A program made the position numbers and the translations under genes. Under the pieces are notes generated by a model, which was not told the origin of the DNA, did not search any database, and saw only the letters and a list, made by a program, of their open reading frames with translations. Shown here in pieces: positions 26,852-36,169 of a stretch of 64,000 bases of DNA. Origin of the DNA: Aquibacillus rhizosphaerae. GTDB taxonomy: Bacteria > Bacillota > Bacilli > Bacillales > Amphibacillaceae. Location: assembly GCF_030282825.1 (NCBI RefSeq), contig NZ_JASTZU010000024.1, positions 1 to 64,000 on the forward strand. Direction: 5' to 3'. Every line of letters begins with the position of its first letter. Position 1 is the stretch's first letter.

Positions 26852-28566
26852 GCGCGCTTCAAAAGGTAATCAAACTTATGCTGATTGAAAAAAAGGATAT
26901 CGTTATAGCCATTTGTTTAGGCTTTATCGCTGGAATTAGTAGTGTTGGTTTGTTTGCTGCTAGTGGATACCTTATTTCAAAAGCAGCTTTAATACCTCCT
27001 TTTTATGCATTGATTGTGTTAACTTCAACGGTGAAATTACTCGGTTTTGTTAAAGCTGGTGCCAAATATGGGGAGCGTCTTTATTCACACCGTGCAACGT
27101 TTACAATTTTAAGCAATTTACGTGTAACGTTTTTTGAAAAATTGGAACCACTCGTTCCACATGTTTTTCATAAGTATCGAAGTGGTGACTTGCTTGGTCG
27201 TGTCGTTGGTGATGTAGAAAGTTTACAAAACTTCTTTCTACGTGTTTTTTATCCACCAATCGTCTTATTACTTGTTTTTGTGAGTACGATTTTCTTCGTC
27301 AGTTTCTATTCGTTGGCGATTGCAGTGATTTTGTTACTCGGTTTTTTACTAACGACAATTGTAATTCCAGCCCTGTTTTCTTTAAGACAAGTAAAAATTA
27401 ATGGAAGAGTAAGACAGGAACGCGGGGACCTATCGACAGAAATTACTGAAGTGATGTACGGATTTCGTGATTTGAAGTTGTTTCAACAATTAGATACGAA
27501 ACAAAATCAGCTTTTAAGCCAATCAGAAACCTACATTAATGAACAAAAACAAGAAAACATTAATAAAGTGTATAGTCAATCGTTTAACGGATTCATTACG
27601 TTTATTGTCAGTTGGTTCGTGTTAGCTATAGGTGCTTATTTGGTTGTAAATGGAACGTTAGAAGGAATCTTTTTAGCGATGCTTGTGATGATTTCATTAA
27701 CTGTCTTCGAACCAGCAGCACCAATGGCAGTCTTTCCAATTTATATCCAGGAAAGTCGTGATGCGTCAAACCGGTTATATGACGTCGTAGACGAACCGGA
27801 TATTCAACCGAGCGAAACCAATATTTCTATCAATCATTTACCTGACGTTCCACCAGGACTTGCATTTAGCGACATCCGTTTTACCTACAAAGGGGAGTGG
27901 CGGACAACGATTCCTAACCTTTCGCTTCTGTTACCGGCCGGATCAAAAACGGCAATTGTAGGAGCTAGTGGATCAGGTAAATCAACCTTGCTACAGCTTA
28001 TTTTAAAAATGCAACAAGTAGAAGCTGGACAAGTTTATTGGGATCAACACGACACCTTGACTGTGTCTGGGTCCGCAATCTGGGAACAAACTAAAGTGGT
28101 TTTACAGGAAAATCATTTCTTCTATGGCACTATCCGAGACAACTTGCTACTTGCAGATCCTGGACTACAGGATGACCAAATGAATGCAGTACTTGCAAGC
28201 GTGCAACTTGAGAATTTTTCACTGGATACGCGTGTTTCAGAAAATGGAGAAAATCTGTCTGGTGGTGAGAAGCAACGATTAGCGATTGCAAGAGCCTTGT
28301 TGAAAAAAGGTCATCTTTGGCTGTTAGATGAGCCGACATCATCGCTAGATGCACAAACGGAACAAAGTATTTATCAACAAATCTTCAACCAAGCAGATCA
28401 AGATACATTACTTTTGGTCAGTCACCGCTTGCAGGGCTTAGAACAGATGGATCAGATTATTGTCATGAATCACGGTGAAATCATCGAATCAGGTTCCTAT
28501 CAAGAACTGATGGAATTAGAGGGATACTTCTACCAAATGAAAACACTGGAAGAAAGTCTGCTTTAA
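26848..28566 (+). CDS. cydC: Thiol exporter CydDC, CydC subunit
   Basis: This 572-residue second half of the heterodimeric CydDC ABC transporter has six membrane segments with FAASGYLISKAAL in TM1. Its complete ATPase has GASGSGKST, LSGGEKQRLAIARA, LWLLDEPTSSLD and VSHRLQ. Overlap with cydD by 4 nt and a strong terminator right after the stop mark it as the last gene of the cydABCD operon. Confidence 0.88.
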   Translation: MSALQKVIKLMLIEKKDIVIAICLGFIAGISSVGLFAASGYLISKAALIPPFYALIVLTSTVKLLGFVKAGAKYGERLYSHRATFTILSNLRVTFFEKLEPLVPHVFHKYRSGDLLGRVVGDVESLQNFFLRVFYPPIVLLLVFVSTIFFVSFYSLAIAVILLLGFLLTTIVIPALFSLRQVKINGRVRQERGDLSTEITEVMYGFRDLKLFQQLDTKQNQLLSQSETYINEQKQENINKVYSQSFNGFITFIVSWFVLAIGAYLVVNGTLEGIFLAMLVMISLTVFEPAAPMAVFPIYIQESRDASNRLYDVVDEPDIQPSETNISINHLPDVPPGLAFSDIRFTYKGEWRTTIPNLSLLLPAGSKTAIVGASGSGKSTLLQLILKMQQVEAGQVYWDQHDTLTVSGSAIWEQTKVVLQENHFFYGTIRDNLLLADPGLQDDQMNAVLASVQLENFSLDTRVSENGENLSGGEKQRLAIARALLKKGHLWLLDEPTSSLDAQTEQSIYQQIFNQADQDTLLLVSHRLQGLEQMDQIIVMNHGEIIESGSYQELMELEGYFYQMKTLEESLL

Positions 28567-28600
28567 GAGGCAAGGGAAAAAGTTCTCTTGCCTCTTTTTT
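28565..28600 (+). terminator. Terminator of cydABCD
   Basis: AAGAGGCAAG pairs with CTTGCCTCTT in a long, slightly bulged stem ending in six T. It starts at the cydC stop. Confidence 0.85.
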
Positions 28601-28609
28601 ATAATATAA

Positions 28610-28690
28610 TAGGGAAATAAATGCAAAGTTTGGAAATGTGTAATACACTGAGATTATCTAATTCACGATATAACAATAGTTTTTCTTTTA
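28610..28690 (+). repeat. Duplicated upstream sequence, copy 1
   Basis: About 80 bp are clearly alike to 32534-32610, including the identical 13-mer ATTCACGATATAA and the block GGAAAYGTRTRATACACT. Copy 1 lies about 40 nt before a degraded reading frame, copy 2 about 60 nt before a small membrane-protein gene, so it is probably a shared promoter/leader. Confidence 0.5.
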
Positions 28691-28713
28691 GTTTCTTTAA
28701 CCGACCGACACCA

Positions 28714-28848
28714 TGGAAGAAGTAGGGCTAGAAATTAGTTTCTGAAACAGTACAGGAAATTCCTTTTGAAATATCCGAACAATAACTAAGAAGACAAGTA
28801 AACGAGGCATTGGTTAAACCATATAAAGTGATAGGCATTGATGAGTAG
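28714..28848 (+). pseudogene. Degraded small gene
   Basis: ATG-led codons MEEVGLEI run into a frame change. The next frame reads VSETVQEIPFEISEQ, then an in-frame TAA (CAA to TAA would restore it), then LRRQVNEALVKPYKVIGIDE and a stop. The coding look on both sides of the TAA suggests a decayed gene of about 45 codons. The family is not recognised. Confidence 0.35.
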
Positions 28849-28928
28849 ATTGTATTATTCATTTAAGCGACAATTCAAATAATCCAACAAATTTATCGGA
28901 TAGCTTAACACAAAAAGGGGATGAGAAC

Positions 28929-29117
28929 TTGAGCATATTTATGAAAGTGAATATCTTTATTGCAATTTTAATTCTGAGTGTTTTAATGTATCATGTTTTT
29001 ATAGAAGAGATTGAGTTACCAGCATATGTACCATTTATTGTAGTGTTTGTGATGATATCATTAAATTTAATTGAAAAAATTGCAAAAATGAAATCCAAGG
29101 AAAAAAAGGAAGATTAA
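28929..29117 (+). CDS. Small two-TM membrane protein
   Basis: This 62-residue protein has two membrane segments (about residues 5-23 and 31-50) and a lysine-rich tail KMKSKEKKED. The TTG start has AGGGG 8 nt upstream. The family is not recognised. The region after it to 29377 is AT-rich. Confidence 0.5.
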   Translation: MSIFMKVNIFIAILILSVLMYHVFIEEIELPAYVPFIVVFVMISLNLIEKIAKMKSKEKKED

Positions 29118-29377
29118 ATAGAAATTCATCTTAAAACTAAAGCTTTATTAATAAAGGCACTATCCGAGAAAATTTGTAAGTCGTTTTAACCAAACAGTGG
29201 CTTACAAAAATTATAATGCAGAACTTCCGCCTGTTTTATGGAAGTTCTATTTTTATATCTAATTTTTAATTATAAAGTTGAGAAAACAAAAAAACACACT
29301 CGAATTTGTTATATACAAAGTAGAACAGATTTGTTATAGTGTATATAGAACAAGAAGCCGAATTGGAGGAGATATAG

Positions 29378-29758
29378 TTGATTATTATAGATGCCGAATC
29401 GGATATTCCTATATATGTACAACTTAGAACTCAAATCATGGAAAGTATTGTCCGAGGCGATCTATCTACTGGCGACACCTTGCCATCTGTAAGGGGACTA
29501 GCCGGAGATTTAGGAATCAACATGCATACGGTAAACAAAAGCTATCATGAACTTGAGTCGAAAGGAATCATTGAAATTGTTCCTAAAAAAGGAGCGGTTA
29601 TTACTGCGAATAAAGATAAAAAAATCTCAAAAAAGCGTCTAGACGCTTTAAGTAAAGAGTTAAGACCACTAGTGGTTGAAGGGCTAATTAACGGGATGAA
29701 TAAAGAAGAAATACATGAGTTAATCACCGGGGTAATTAGTGAAGTAAGGGAGGAATAA
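29378..29758 (+). CDS. GntR family regulator, YtrA type
   Basis: This 126-residue repressor has an N-terminal winged helix (PIYVQLRTQIMESIVRGDLSTGDTLPSVRGLA, HTVNKSYHELESKGIIE) and only a short helical C-terminal tail, the YtrA subfamily build. The TTG start follows GGAGG. It lies 3 nt before a membrane-protein gene of the DUF1648 family and probably controls that operon. Confidence 0.88.
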   Translation: MIIIDAESDIPIYVQLRTQIMESIVRGDLSTGDTLPSVRGLAGDLGINMHTVNKSYHELESKGIIEIVPKKGAVITANKDKKISKKRLDALSKELRPLVVEGLINGMNKEEIHELITGVISEVREE

Positions 29759-29761
29759 AAC

Positions 29762-30868
29762 ATGGAATTTATTACTTTATTTATAACAATCCTATTTGTG
29801 AGTTGCATTCAAATCGCCATACCATTTTTAGTTAAGCGTACAGTGGTATTTGGGGTTACTATTCCATATGAACAAGCAAAGCATGTAAAGGTTATTCATT
29901 ATAAAAAGTTATATGCGATTTTAACTACTGTTATTGCTTTAGCAAGTTCCATAGGTTTTATCATATGGAACCAAGTTACTCCGATGGATGAAACAATGCT
30001 TGTCCTAACAGGAACCCTTATCCCATTTGTCATTTTATTAACCGGACTAACTCTATATTTTTATTTCCATTATAAAATGACGAAGCTGAAAAAGTCTAAA
30101 AGATGGTTCGAAAAGATTAAACAAGTGCGTTATGCAGATTTGGCAGTGCGATCACAGGATGAAATGCTTGCTTCCTATGTGCATTTTATCCCATCAATAA
30201 TTACAGTCACGATCATTGTTTTATCTGTAAATTTATATGACCAATTACCTGGCCAAATTCCAGTACATTGGGGACCAGATGGTGTGGCGGATGCTTTTAG
30301 TGAAAAAAGTTGGCTTTCCGTGCTTAATCTGCCAATTGTTTTAATTATTTTACAATCGATGTTTTTTGGAACGAACCTATTCACAAAGAAATCAGGTATT
30401 AAAATTAATCCAGGTAACGTTACGTCATCTAAAATGCGCCAATTAAGATTGCGAAAATATTCGAGTTGGTTTTTATTTATTACAAATATAGCGATGACGA
30501 TGCTATTTTCTATTTTACAACTCAACTTATTATATGAAAACTTATTTAGTGAGTCGTTACTTATTTTCTTACCATTTGGATTTTTAGTTTTCACATTAGT
30601 TGGTGCACTAGCTTTAGCAATTAAAGTAGGTCGAGTGGATTCAGACTTAGAAGGAAAGTTAATAACGGATGAGCCAAGTAAAGTAGAAGGAGTAGATGAT
30701 GATAACTATTGGAAAGGTGGATTGTTTTATTTTAACCGAAAAGATCCGTCTATATTTGTAGAGAAACGATTTGGTATTGGTTGGACACTTAACTTTGCAA
30801 ATCCAATAGGGTATTTTGTTATGATAGTACCAATTATCTTGATTTTAATTTTATCCTTTTCCATTTAA
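29762..30868 (+). CDS. DUF1648/DUF5808 membrane protein
   Basis: This 368-residue protein has about eight membrane segments. The DUF1648 core LPGQIPVHWGPDGVADAFSEKS (about residues 160-181) and the C-terminal DUF5808-type FNRKDPSIFVEKRFGIGWTLNFANP (about 321-345) are clear. GntR/YtrA regulators paired with such proteins are common in Bacillales; SdpI of the Sdp immunity system shares DUF1648. It could therefore act in immunity to or sensing of a membrane-active peptide, which is an inference. Confidence 0.75.
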   Translation: MEFITLFITILFVSCIQIAIPFLVKRTVVFGVTIPYEQAKHVKVIHYKKLYAILTTVIALASSIGFIIWNQVTPMDETMLVLTGTLIPFVILLTGLTLYFYFHYKMTKLKKSKRWFEKIKQVRYADLAVRSQDEMLASYVHFIPSIITVTIIVLSVNLYDQLPGQIPVHWGPDGVADAFSEKSWLSVLNLPIVLIILQSMFFGTNLFTKKSGIKINPGNVTSSKMRQLRLRKYSSWFLFITNIAMTMLFSILQLNLLYENLFSESLLIFLPFGFLVFTLVGALALAIKVGRVDSDLEGKLITDEPSKVEGVDDDNYWKGGLFYFNRKDPSIFVEKRFGIGWTLNFANPIGYFVMIVPIILILILSFSI

Positions 30869-30897
30869 ATTGGCTTTCTTAACTTTTGAGTTTAAAG

Positions 30898-30948
30898 GGA
30901 CTGACTTCCGTTATGAACAACAAAATAACGTGAGTTAGTTCTTTTTTT
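30898..30948 (+). terminator. Terminator of the GntR/DUF1648 operon
   Basis: GACTGACT-CGTTAT pairs with ATAACG-AGTTAGTT around an 8-nt loop and is followed by seven T. Confidence 0.8.
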
Positions 30949-30973
30949 GAACTTTCTCTATAAAGGCTGAATA

Positions 30974-31026
30974 GCTTTCAACAATTTTTTATTTTTGTTG
31001 AAAGCGGTTACTTTATGTATTATAAT
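30974..31026 (+). promoter_or_regulatory. Consensus promoter inside an inverted repeat
   Basis: TTGAAA (30998-31003), a 17-bp spacer and TATAAT (31021-31026) form a strong promoter. The -35 is part of the right arm of a 10-bp perfect inverted repeat (GCTTTCAACA at 30974 with TGTTGAAAGC ending at 31005), a possible operator. Confidence 0.7.
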
Positions 31027-31060
31027 AAAATAATAAATCAATTAAAGGAGCAAACACATC

Positions 31061-31228
31061 ATGAATCAATACATCTTTCTTTTAAGAGAACCAGTTGGTC
31101 CAAAAGAAGTTATGATTGAAGCAACAGGAATGTTAGATGCATTCAATCAAGCAAAAGAACTATTATCAAAAACAATGAGAGAAACATCATCTCAGATAGA
31201 AATCCAATTTAAAGGTATTGTATATTAA
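31061..31228 (+). CDS. Small conserved-looking protein of 55 residues
   Basis: This short gene has a consensus promoter, AAAGGAG 10 nt before its ATG and a terminator after it. The protein begins NQYIFLLREPVGPKEV and ends EIQFKGIVY. It is soluble, with strand-helix-strand character. The family is not recognised. The quality of the expression signals makes it a likely real gene. Confidence 0.65.
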   Translation: MNQYIFLLREPVGPKEVMIEATGMLDAFNQAKELLSKTMRETSSQIEIQFKGIVY

Positions 31229-31248
31229 ATAATAATTGGCTAGCGAAT

Positions 31249-31312
31249 AGTACCCTGTAGAGTAGGCTTTGTATAATGCATCTGTTCTGTAGGGTGCTTT
31301 TTTGTATGGAAA
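31249..31312 (+). terminator. Terminator with long loop
   Basis: ACCCTGTAGA pairs with TCTGTAGGGT (two G-U pairs) and is followed by six T, downstream of the 55-residue gene. Confidence 0.55.
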
Positions 31313-31467
31313 AAATTAGTGATTGGTGAAATCCACCTAGAGTTAGTGGTCTAAAAGACAGAGGTAAGGTTTCCTTATAAACATGATTATTTCATTTTGG
31401 CTGAAGCATAATTGCTCTCTCAGAGGAGATTATAAAGTTGAATCAAAAAAACAAGGAGGTCTTTATT

Positions 31468-32094
31468 TTGCAAAACCAAAACCAAATGCAAAGTGGAACG
31501 CAAATGACTAACAATATGGGAAACCAAGCAATGAAGTATAATCATGGTGCTCATGAGATTCTTGACTCACATGAATTAATCGGTTGTTTAATCGGTGTGA
31601 TGGAACAATATCAGCTGTACGATCAAAATATTCAAGATCAAGATCTTAAGGGGATCTTACAACGTCAATCTTCATTCATGACGCAATTGTATAATACGAT
31701 TGTAGAAAGTTTCAGTACAGGTCAAGATCCAACAGTGCCTACACAACAGTATAAGATGGAGCAAAGCAATGAAGTCACTTATGGAGTGAAGGCAGGGCAA
31801 CCAAAAAAACCAAAACAGTCTGTTAGTGAGTTTACAGATGATTGTTATTCTTCCTTTATGCTTGGTCAAACAAAAGCGGCTTGCTCCACATTTGCAATGG
31901 CAGCAGCTGAGATGAATAATCCAGTATTGCGTCGTGTCATCGCAGACAGTGTACCAAACATGATTGAAATGAGTTATGAGTTATTCCTATATCAAAATAA
32001 AAAAGGTTATTATCAAGTTCCACAATTAAAAGAACAAGATATGAATATTATGCTCCAGTCTTATACAAAAGCTCCTCAAAAAGGGATGCATTAA
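31468..32094 (+). CDS. CotF-family spore coat protein
   Basis: This 208-residue protein has a Gln/Asn/Met-rich start (QNQNQMQSGTQM) and a CotF helical domain from residue 25: HEILDSHELIGCLIGVMEQY, then a second helical part FTDDCYSSFMLGQTKAACST and NPVLRRVIADSVPNMIEMSYELF. Such proteins sit in the spore coat. AAGGAGG lies 8 nt before the TTG at 31468, whereas the TTG at 31438 has no such site. It is probably expressed in the mother cell under SigE or SigK, but I could not confirm a promoter. Confidence 0.85.
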   Translation: MQNQNQMQSGTQMTNNMGNQAMKYNHGAHEILDSHELIGCLIGVMEQYQLYDQNIQDQDLKGILQRQSSFMTQLYNTIVESFSTGQDPTVPTQQYKMEQSNEVTYGVKAGQPKKPKQSVSEFTDDCYSSFMLGQTKAACSTFAMAAAEMNNPVLRRVIADSVPNMIEMSYELFLYQNKKGYYQVPQLKEQDMNIMLQSYTKAPQKGMH

Positions 32095-32111
32095 GCGTTA
32101 ACAGGTGAAAG

Positions 32112-32143
32112 AAACTAAGGGGAATGTGTATCCCCTTAGTTTT
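32112..32143 (+). terminator. Terminator of the cotF-like gene
   Basis: AACTAAGGGGA pairs with TCCCCTTAGTT and runs into a T-rich tract. Confidence 0.8.
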
Positions 32144-32533
32144 ATTTTTATATACATAATCCTCTCATTTTCTTATTGAAAGGATCAGTCGAAAATCTGC
32201 TAAATTAGTCGATAATGCATCACGTCACCTTATTCTACTGGAGACACAAACTCTTATCATCATTGAAACAAATATCAATTTCAGGAGGTATCGTTGAACA
32301 TATGCTACTGAAAAGTGTATGAATATTCATTCAAATTCAAGTCTAACGAAAAGATTCGCACAAAATAATTTTATCACATCCAAAAAGTCAACAATAATCA
32401 CCCAAGGCTAAAAGGGGCGATATAACGATTTAATGGAGTTGCAACTAAATATCTCAACAATCACCTTGCTTGGTTCCAAGTAATAAAATCCATTCAACAT
32501 AAAAGAAATCCTGTTTGAATGACTTAATTATTA

Positions 32534-32610
32534 AAGGGAATTTAATACAAAATATGGAAACGTATGATACACTTAGGCTATCTAGATTCACGATATAAAC
32601 ACGGTTTCTT
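32534..32610 (+). repeat. Duplicated upstream sequence, copy 2
   Basis: This is the counterpart of 28610-28690. It ends about 50 nt before the start of the small membrane-protein gene at 32658. The preceding 32150-32530 is AT-rich with no gene that I can see. Confidence 0.5.
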
Positions 32611-32657
32611 ATTAAAATAAACTAACAGAATAGTTCAATATCTGAGGGGTGATTAAA

Positions 32658-32939
32658 TTGAAAAAATTTTCTTGGTTAAGCTATGGGTCATTTCTTTTAG
32701 GTGTATTTTCTATGCCATTTTTCTTTGCACTGATATATGGACTAATAAGAATCCATCCTTATTTCGGTTTTTTTCTTGTTTCGTTGTCCATCATTCTCTC
32801 TTTGATTTTTGGCTTTATAGCTATTTCTAAAGATACGGAAAAAAACTCCATTGCAACTTTAGCAATAATCATCTCATTTGGAAGTGGGGCATTTTTCGTT
32901 TTTGGCTTATTAATGTCCCAGATGGGTTCTCCAACTTAA
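32658..32939 (+). CDS. Small three-TM membrane protein
   Basis: This 93-residue hydrophobic protein has three membrane segments (about residues 6-27, 31-53 and 64-84). GAGGGGTGA lies before the TTG at 32658; the GTG at 32649 is part of that ribosome site. The family is not recognised. Confidence 0.55.
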   Translation: MKKFSWLSYGSFLLGVFSMPFFFALIYGLIRIHPYFGFFLVSLSIILSLIFGFIAISKDTEKNSIATLAIIISFGSGAFFVFGLLMSQMGSPT

Positions 32940-33012
32940 TAAATTTCCCGATTGTTCAGGTTAAACTTTTCAACTAAAGGGTTGACGATTACGAAATAAG
33001 GAGAAATGGTTA

Positions 33013-33207
33013 ATGAAAAAACATTGTTGTGAGGATATGAATTATCATGCGAATTATAAATGTGACATCCATAACAACCCCTTTGAATGTCCTGATAAAA
33101 TAATTATTTTTGACGAAAAGGACAATGACTACGGGGTAATAATTCATGATGGTGGTACTTCAAGTATAGAGATTGTTTATTGTCCTTGGTGTGGTTCAAC
33201 ATTGTAA
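33013..33207 (+). CDS. Cys-rich DUF6980-like protein
   Basis: This 64-residue soluble protein begins KKHCCEDMNYH and ends IEVYCPWCGSTL-like (EIVYCPWCGSTL), with further Cys at CDIHNNPFECPD. The C-terminal CPWCG and paired Cys suggest a zinc-ribbon. The HDGGTSS stretch matches what I remember of DUF6980. The function is unknown. AAGGAGA precedes the ATG. Confidence 0.65.
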   Translation: MKKHCCEDMNYHANYKCDIHNNPFECPDKIIIFDEKDNDYGVIIHDGGTSSIEIVYCPWCGSTL

Positions 33208-33520
33208 GCTGTTTTAAACTAACGGAAGACCTAGATTAATAAGGAGATAGTATCAATATTGAACTTTCATTGAACCTATTGAAAAGAGCAGTATAAATAA
33301 AGCTATGTTTGCAGAAAATCTTTCAAGATAACATTTATACCATTCACAGTGCACACATATTAAACTTTTAATATAAAAATATATATAAAGTTTAAAGCTT
33401 ATGATAATATTAAAAATATTGACAATATATTGAAATGAAGTTAAATATACTTAGCTTTTAAAAAATTTAATACTACACATACGCTGTGAACCCTAGGTGT
33501 ATTTGATTAGGATGGTACAT
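33208..33520. other. AT-rich gene-free region
   Basis: This is very AT-rich DNA before the membrane GGDEF-EAL gene. No gene, hairpin or convincing promoter pair was seen. Confidence 0.4.
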
Positions 33521-36169
33521 ATGAACGTGTTCAATAAGTTAGTTCCACGTTATAGGGAGCTGTTTCTTTTTATTACCCTAATGACGCTTCTTTTTTTATC
33601 TGTACGATTTCATATTAACTTTATGTATGGATTAACTATTAATCTTGCAAGTATTTTTTTATTTCTTGTCTTAAGATTATTCGGCCTTCGATGGGCAATT
33701 TTAGCGGGTATTCTTGGACTCATCTTTGTTCCTCAAGATATAGTTCCTATTGCTATCCATATCATTTTAATAACAGAAATAATCTTTGTTGGACTTTTTT
33801 TCACCAAAGGCAAAGCAGCAAAGATGTTTTTTGTTGATGCATTATTTTGGGGAACGGTTGGTTTTATAACAATATTATTTCTACATAAGACTTACTTATC
33901 AGGTAATTCATTATATTTTCAAATTTGCATTGATATCATTAACGGCTTATTTAATGTATTAATTGCTGATATGTTGTTGGCATATTTTCCTTTTTATAAA
34001 ATGATTAAAAATAGGCTGAATAAGAATAATGTCTCCATTCATCAATTTTTAACGCATATAACTTTGATTTCCATTCTGGTACCATTTCTCTTAAGCGTTA
34101 CAATGAATACGATACAGTTAAATAAATTTATTTCTACGTATCTTGTAAATGTAGCTGAAACTAGCGTGAATCAGATGGAAAATGAGCTTTCCCTTTGGGA
34201 TTCAACTGATATAACAAAAGCCCTAGCTTATAAAGGTCAACAACTGGAACAAATGCAAGAGCTTATTAAACGACATCAAACAAATGAGTTTGACGTTTAT
34301 ATTACGGATGGTGAACATGACTTATTGGTTTCAAGCGAGGAAGTTTTCACATTATCACAGATGAAAAATAGCCATCAGGAGTATCGAATCAATGAACTTA
34401 CATCTGAAGTTATAGCTGCTTTACCTGACGCAAAAGATGGTTTACCTCCAATACAAAGATGGAACAATGGACAATATATTTATGAACAATCAATAGATTC
34501 TCTACCTATCAAACTAGTATTTCAATTTCCTATTGCTCAATTTCAAACGCTAATCTATAGTAACTTTCTCAATCAATTAAAATACTCGCTTGTTTTTGTC
34601 TTGTGTTTGGTCATACTAGTAACAGTTGTCAGTCGTATTTTTATGAATAATTTGCGTCAGTTAACCATTGCAACTACAGGTCTTCCACAAAAACTTCATA
34701 ATCTTGAAAAAGTTCAATGGCCGCAAATTTATATATCAGAGCTACGTATTTTAACACAGAATTTGATGATGATGGCTGATAAGATTAAAGATTTGTTTCA
34801 TGAGAGTAAAAGAATGAATATAAAGTTAACTAATCAGACAAAAAAACTAAAGAAATCAGAAGATACCCTACATGAATTGGCTTATTATGATGTGTTAACA
34901 CAACTTCCAAACAGACTTCATTTCCAAGACTATGTTAAAAATCTGATTAAGCTAGATTCAAGTCCATGTTTTGCTGTTATTTTTATTGATTTAAATCGAT
35001 TCAAACAAATCAATGACACGTTTGGTCACGATGCTGGAGATAAACTATTACAACTAATTGCCAATAAATTGAGTGAATTACATATAGATCAACAACGCGA
35101 AGTATTTCGACTTGGTGGTGATGAATTTGTTATTGTCGATACCGTACGAAATCAGAGGGAAGTGAGTTGTTCCTTAGATACTATTTTTCAAGAGTTTGTC
35201 GATCCGTTCGTATTGGAAGAACAAACACTTTTTATTGTACCAAGTGTAGGTGTTAGTATGTATCCGCAAGACGGAGAGGATCTAGATACACTTGTAAAAT
35301 GTGCAGATACAGCTATGTATATTTCAAAGGATAAGGGTGGTAATGTAGCTCAATTTTTTAACGAGTCGATGAAAAATAGATTTCAGAAGCAACTGATTAT
35401 TGAAAATGCACTACGCCAAGTTGTTGACAATGGTTGTGGTTTTGAGCTTTTTTATCAACCAAAGACGAAATTTTCGAATGTTAGTAGTATGGAAGCACTA
35501 ATTCGTTGGTATCACCCAGAATTGGGAACCGTTTCACCGGCAACGTTCATTCCCATTGCGGAAGAAAATGGATTAATCCTACAAATAGATGAATGGTCAC
35601 TAAGGCAAGCATGTAAACAAAATAAAAAGTGGCAAGATCAGGGTTTATTAAAAGTACCAGTTGCGGTGAACATTTCTGCTAAACACTTTCAACAGGATTT
35701 ATTAGTAACATTAATTGACAATGTGTTAAATGAATCCGGAATGGATCCAAAGTATCTAAAACTTGAAATCACAGAGAGTGTTTTCATAAGAAATCCACAA
35801 CACGTTTCATCAGTGATTCAAAAACTAAAAAGCTTAGGTGTTCATATTTCGATTGATGACTTTGGTAAAGGTTATTCATCGCTAAATCATTTGTTAGAGC
35901 TCCCAATTGATGAAGTGAAAATTGATCGGATGTTCATTGAAGGTATTGACGGCAATCAAAAAAAAGCATTATTGGTAAATTCAATTTTTAATATTGCAGA
36001 TGGACTTAATCTCAACGTGGTTGCAGAAGGCGTCGAAACGGAACGTGAAAAAGCTACTTTAGAAGAAATTGGACCTGTCGAACTCCAAGGTTATTTGTTT
36101 AGTCCACCTGTCAACAAACAAGAAATGGAGAATTTTCTTAGCTGTGAAAAGAACTATTCACAACCTTAA
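33521..36169 (+). CDS. Membrane-bound GGDEF-EAL cyclic-di-GMP protein
   Basis: This protein has 882 residues from the ATG at 33521, which follows AGGATGG. Residues 1-190 hold about seven membrane segments, 200-345 an extracytoplasmic sensor loop, then one more TM and a linker. GGDEF (RLGGDEF, about 532) and EAL (MEALIRW, about 658) domains follow. Both active sites look intact, including EITES, DDFGKGYSS, KIDRMF and VAEGVE. It can therefore make or degrade c-di-GMP in response to an outside or membrane signal. It is monocistronic. Confidence 0.88.
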   Translation: MNVFNKLVPRYRELFLFITLMTLLFLSVRFHINFMYGLTINLASIFLFLVLRLFGLRWAILAGILGLIFVPQDIVPIAIHIILITEIIFVGLFFTKGKAAKMFFVDALFWGTVGFITILFLHKTYLSGNSLYFQICIDIINGLFNVLIADMLLAYFPFYKMIKNRLNKNNVSIHQFLTHITLISILVPFLLSVTMNTIQLNKFISTYLVNVAETSVNQMENELSLWDSTDITKALAYKGQQLEQMQELIKRHQTNEFDVYITDGEHDLLVSSEEVFTLSQMKNSHQEYRINELTSEVIAALPDAKDGLPPIQRWNNGQYIYEQSIDSLPIKLVFQFPIAQFQTLIYSNFLNQLKYSLVFVLCLVILVTVVSRIFMNNLRQLTIATTGLPQKLHNLEKVQWPQIYISELRILTQNLMMMADKIKDLFHESKRMNIKLTNQTKKLKKSEDTLHELAYYDVLTQLPNRLHFQDYVKNLIKLDSSPCFAVIFIDLNRFKQINDTFGHDAGDKLLQLIANKLSELHIDQQREVFRLGGDEFVIVDTVRNQREVSCSLDTIFQEFVDPFVLEEQTLFIVPSVGVSMYPQDGEDLDTLVKCADTAMYISKDKGGNVAQFFNESMKNRFQKQLIIENALRQVVDNGCGFELFYQPKTKFSNVSSMEALIRWYHPELGTVSPATFIPIAEENGLILQIDEWSLRQACKQNKKWQDQGLLKVPVAVNISAKHFQQDLLVTLIDNVLNESGMDPKYLKLEITESVFIRNPQHVSSVIQKLKSLGVHISIDDFGKGYSSLNHLLELPIDEVKIDRMFIEGIDGNQKKALLVNSIFNIADGLNLNVVAEGVETEREKATLEEIGPVELQGYLFSPPVNKQEMENFLSCEKNYSQP

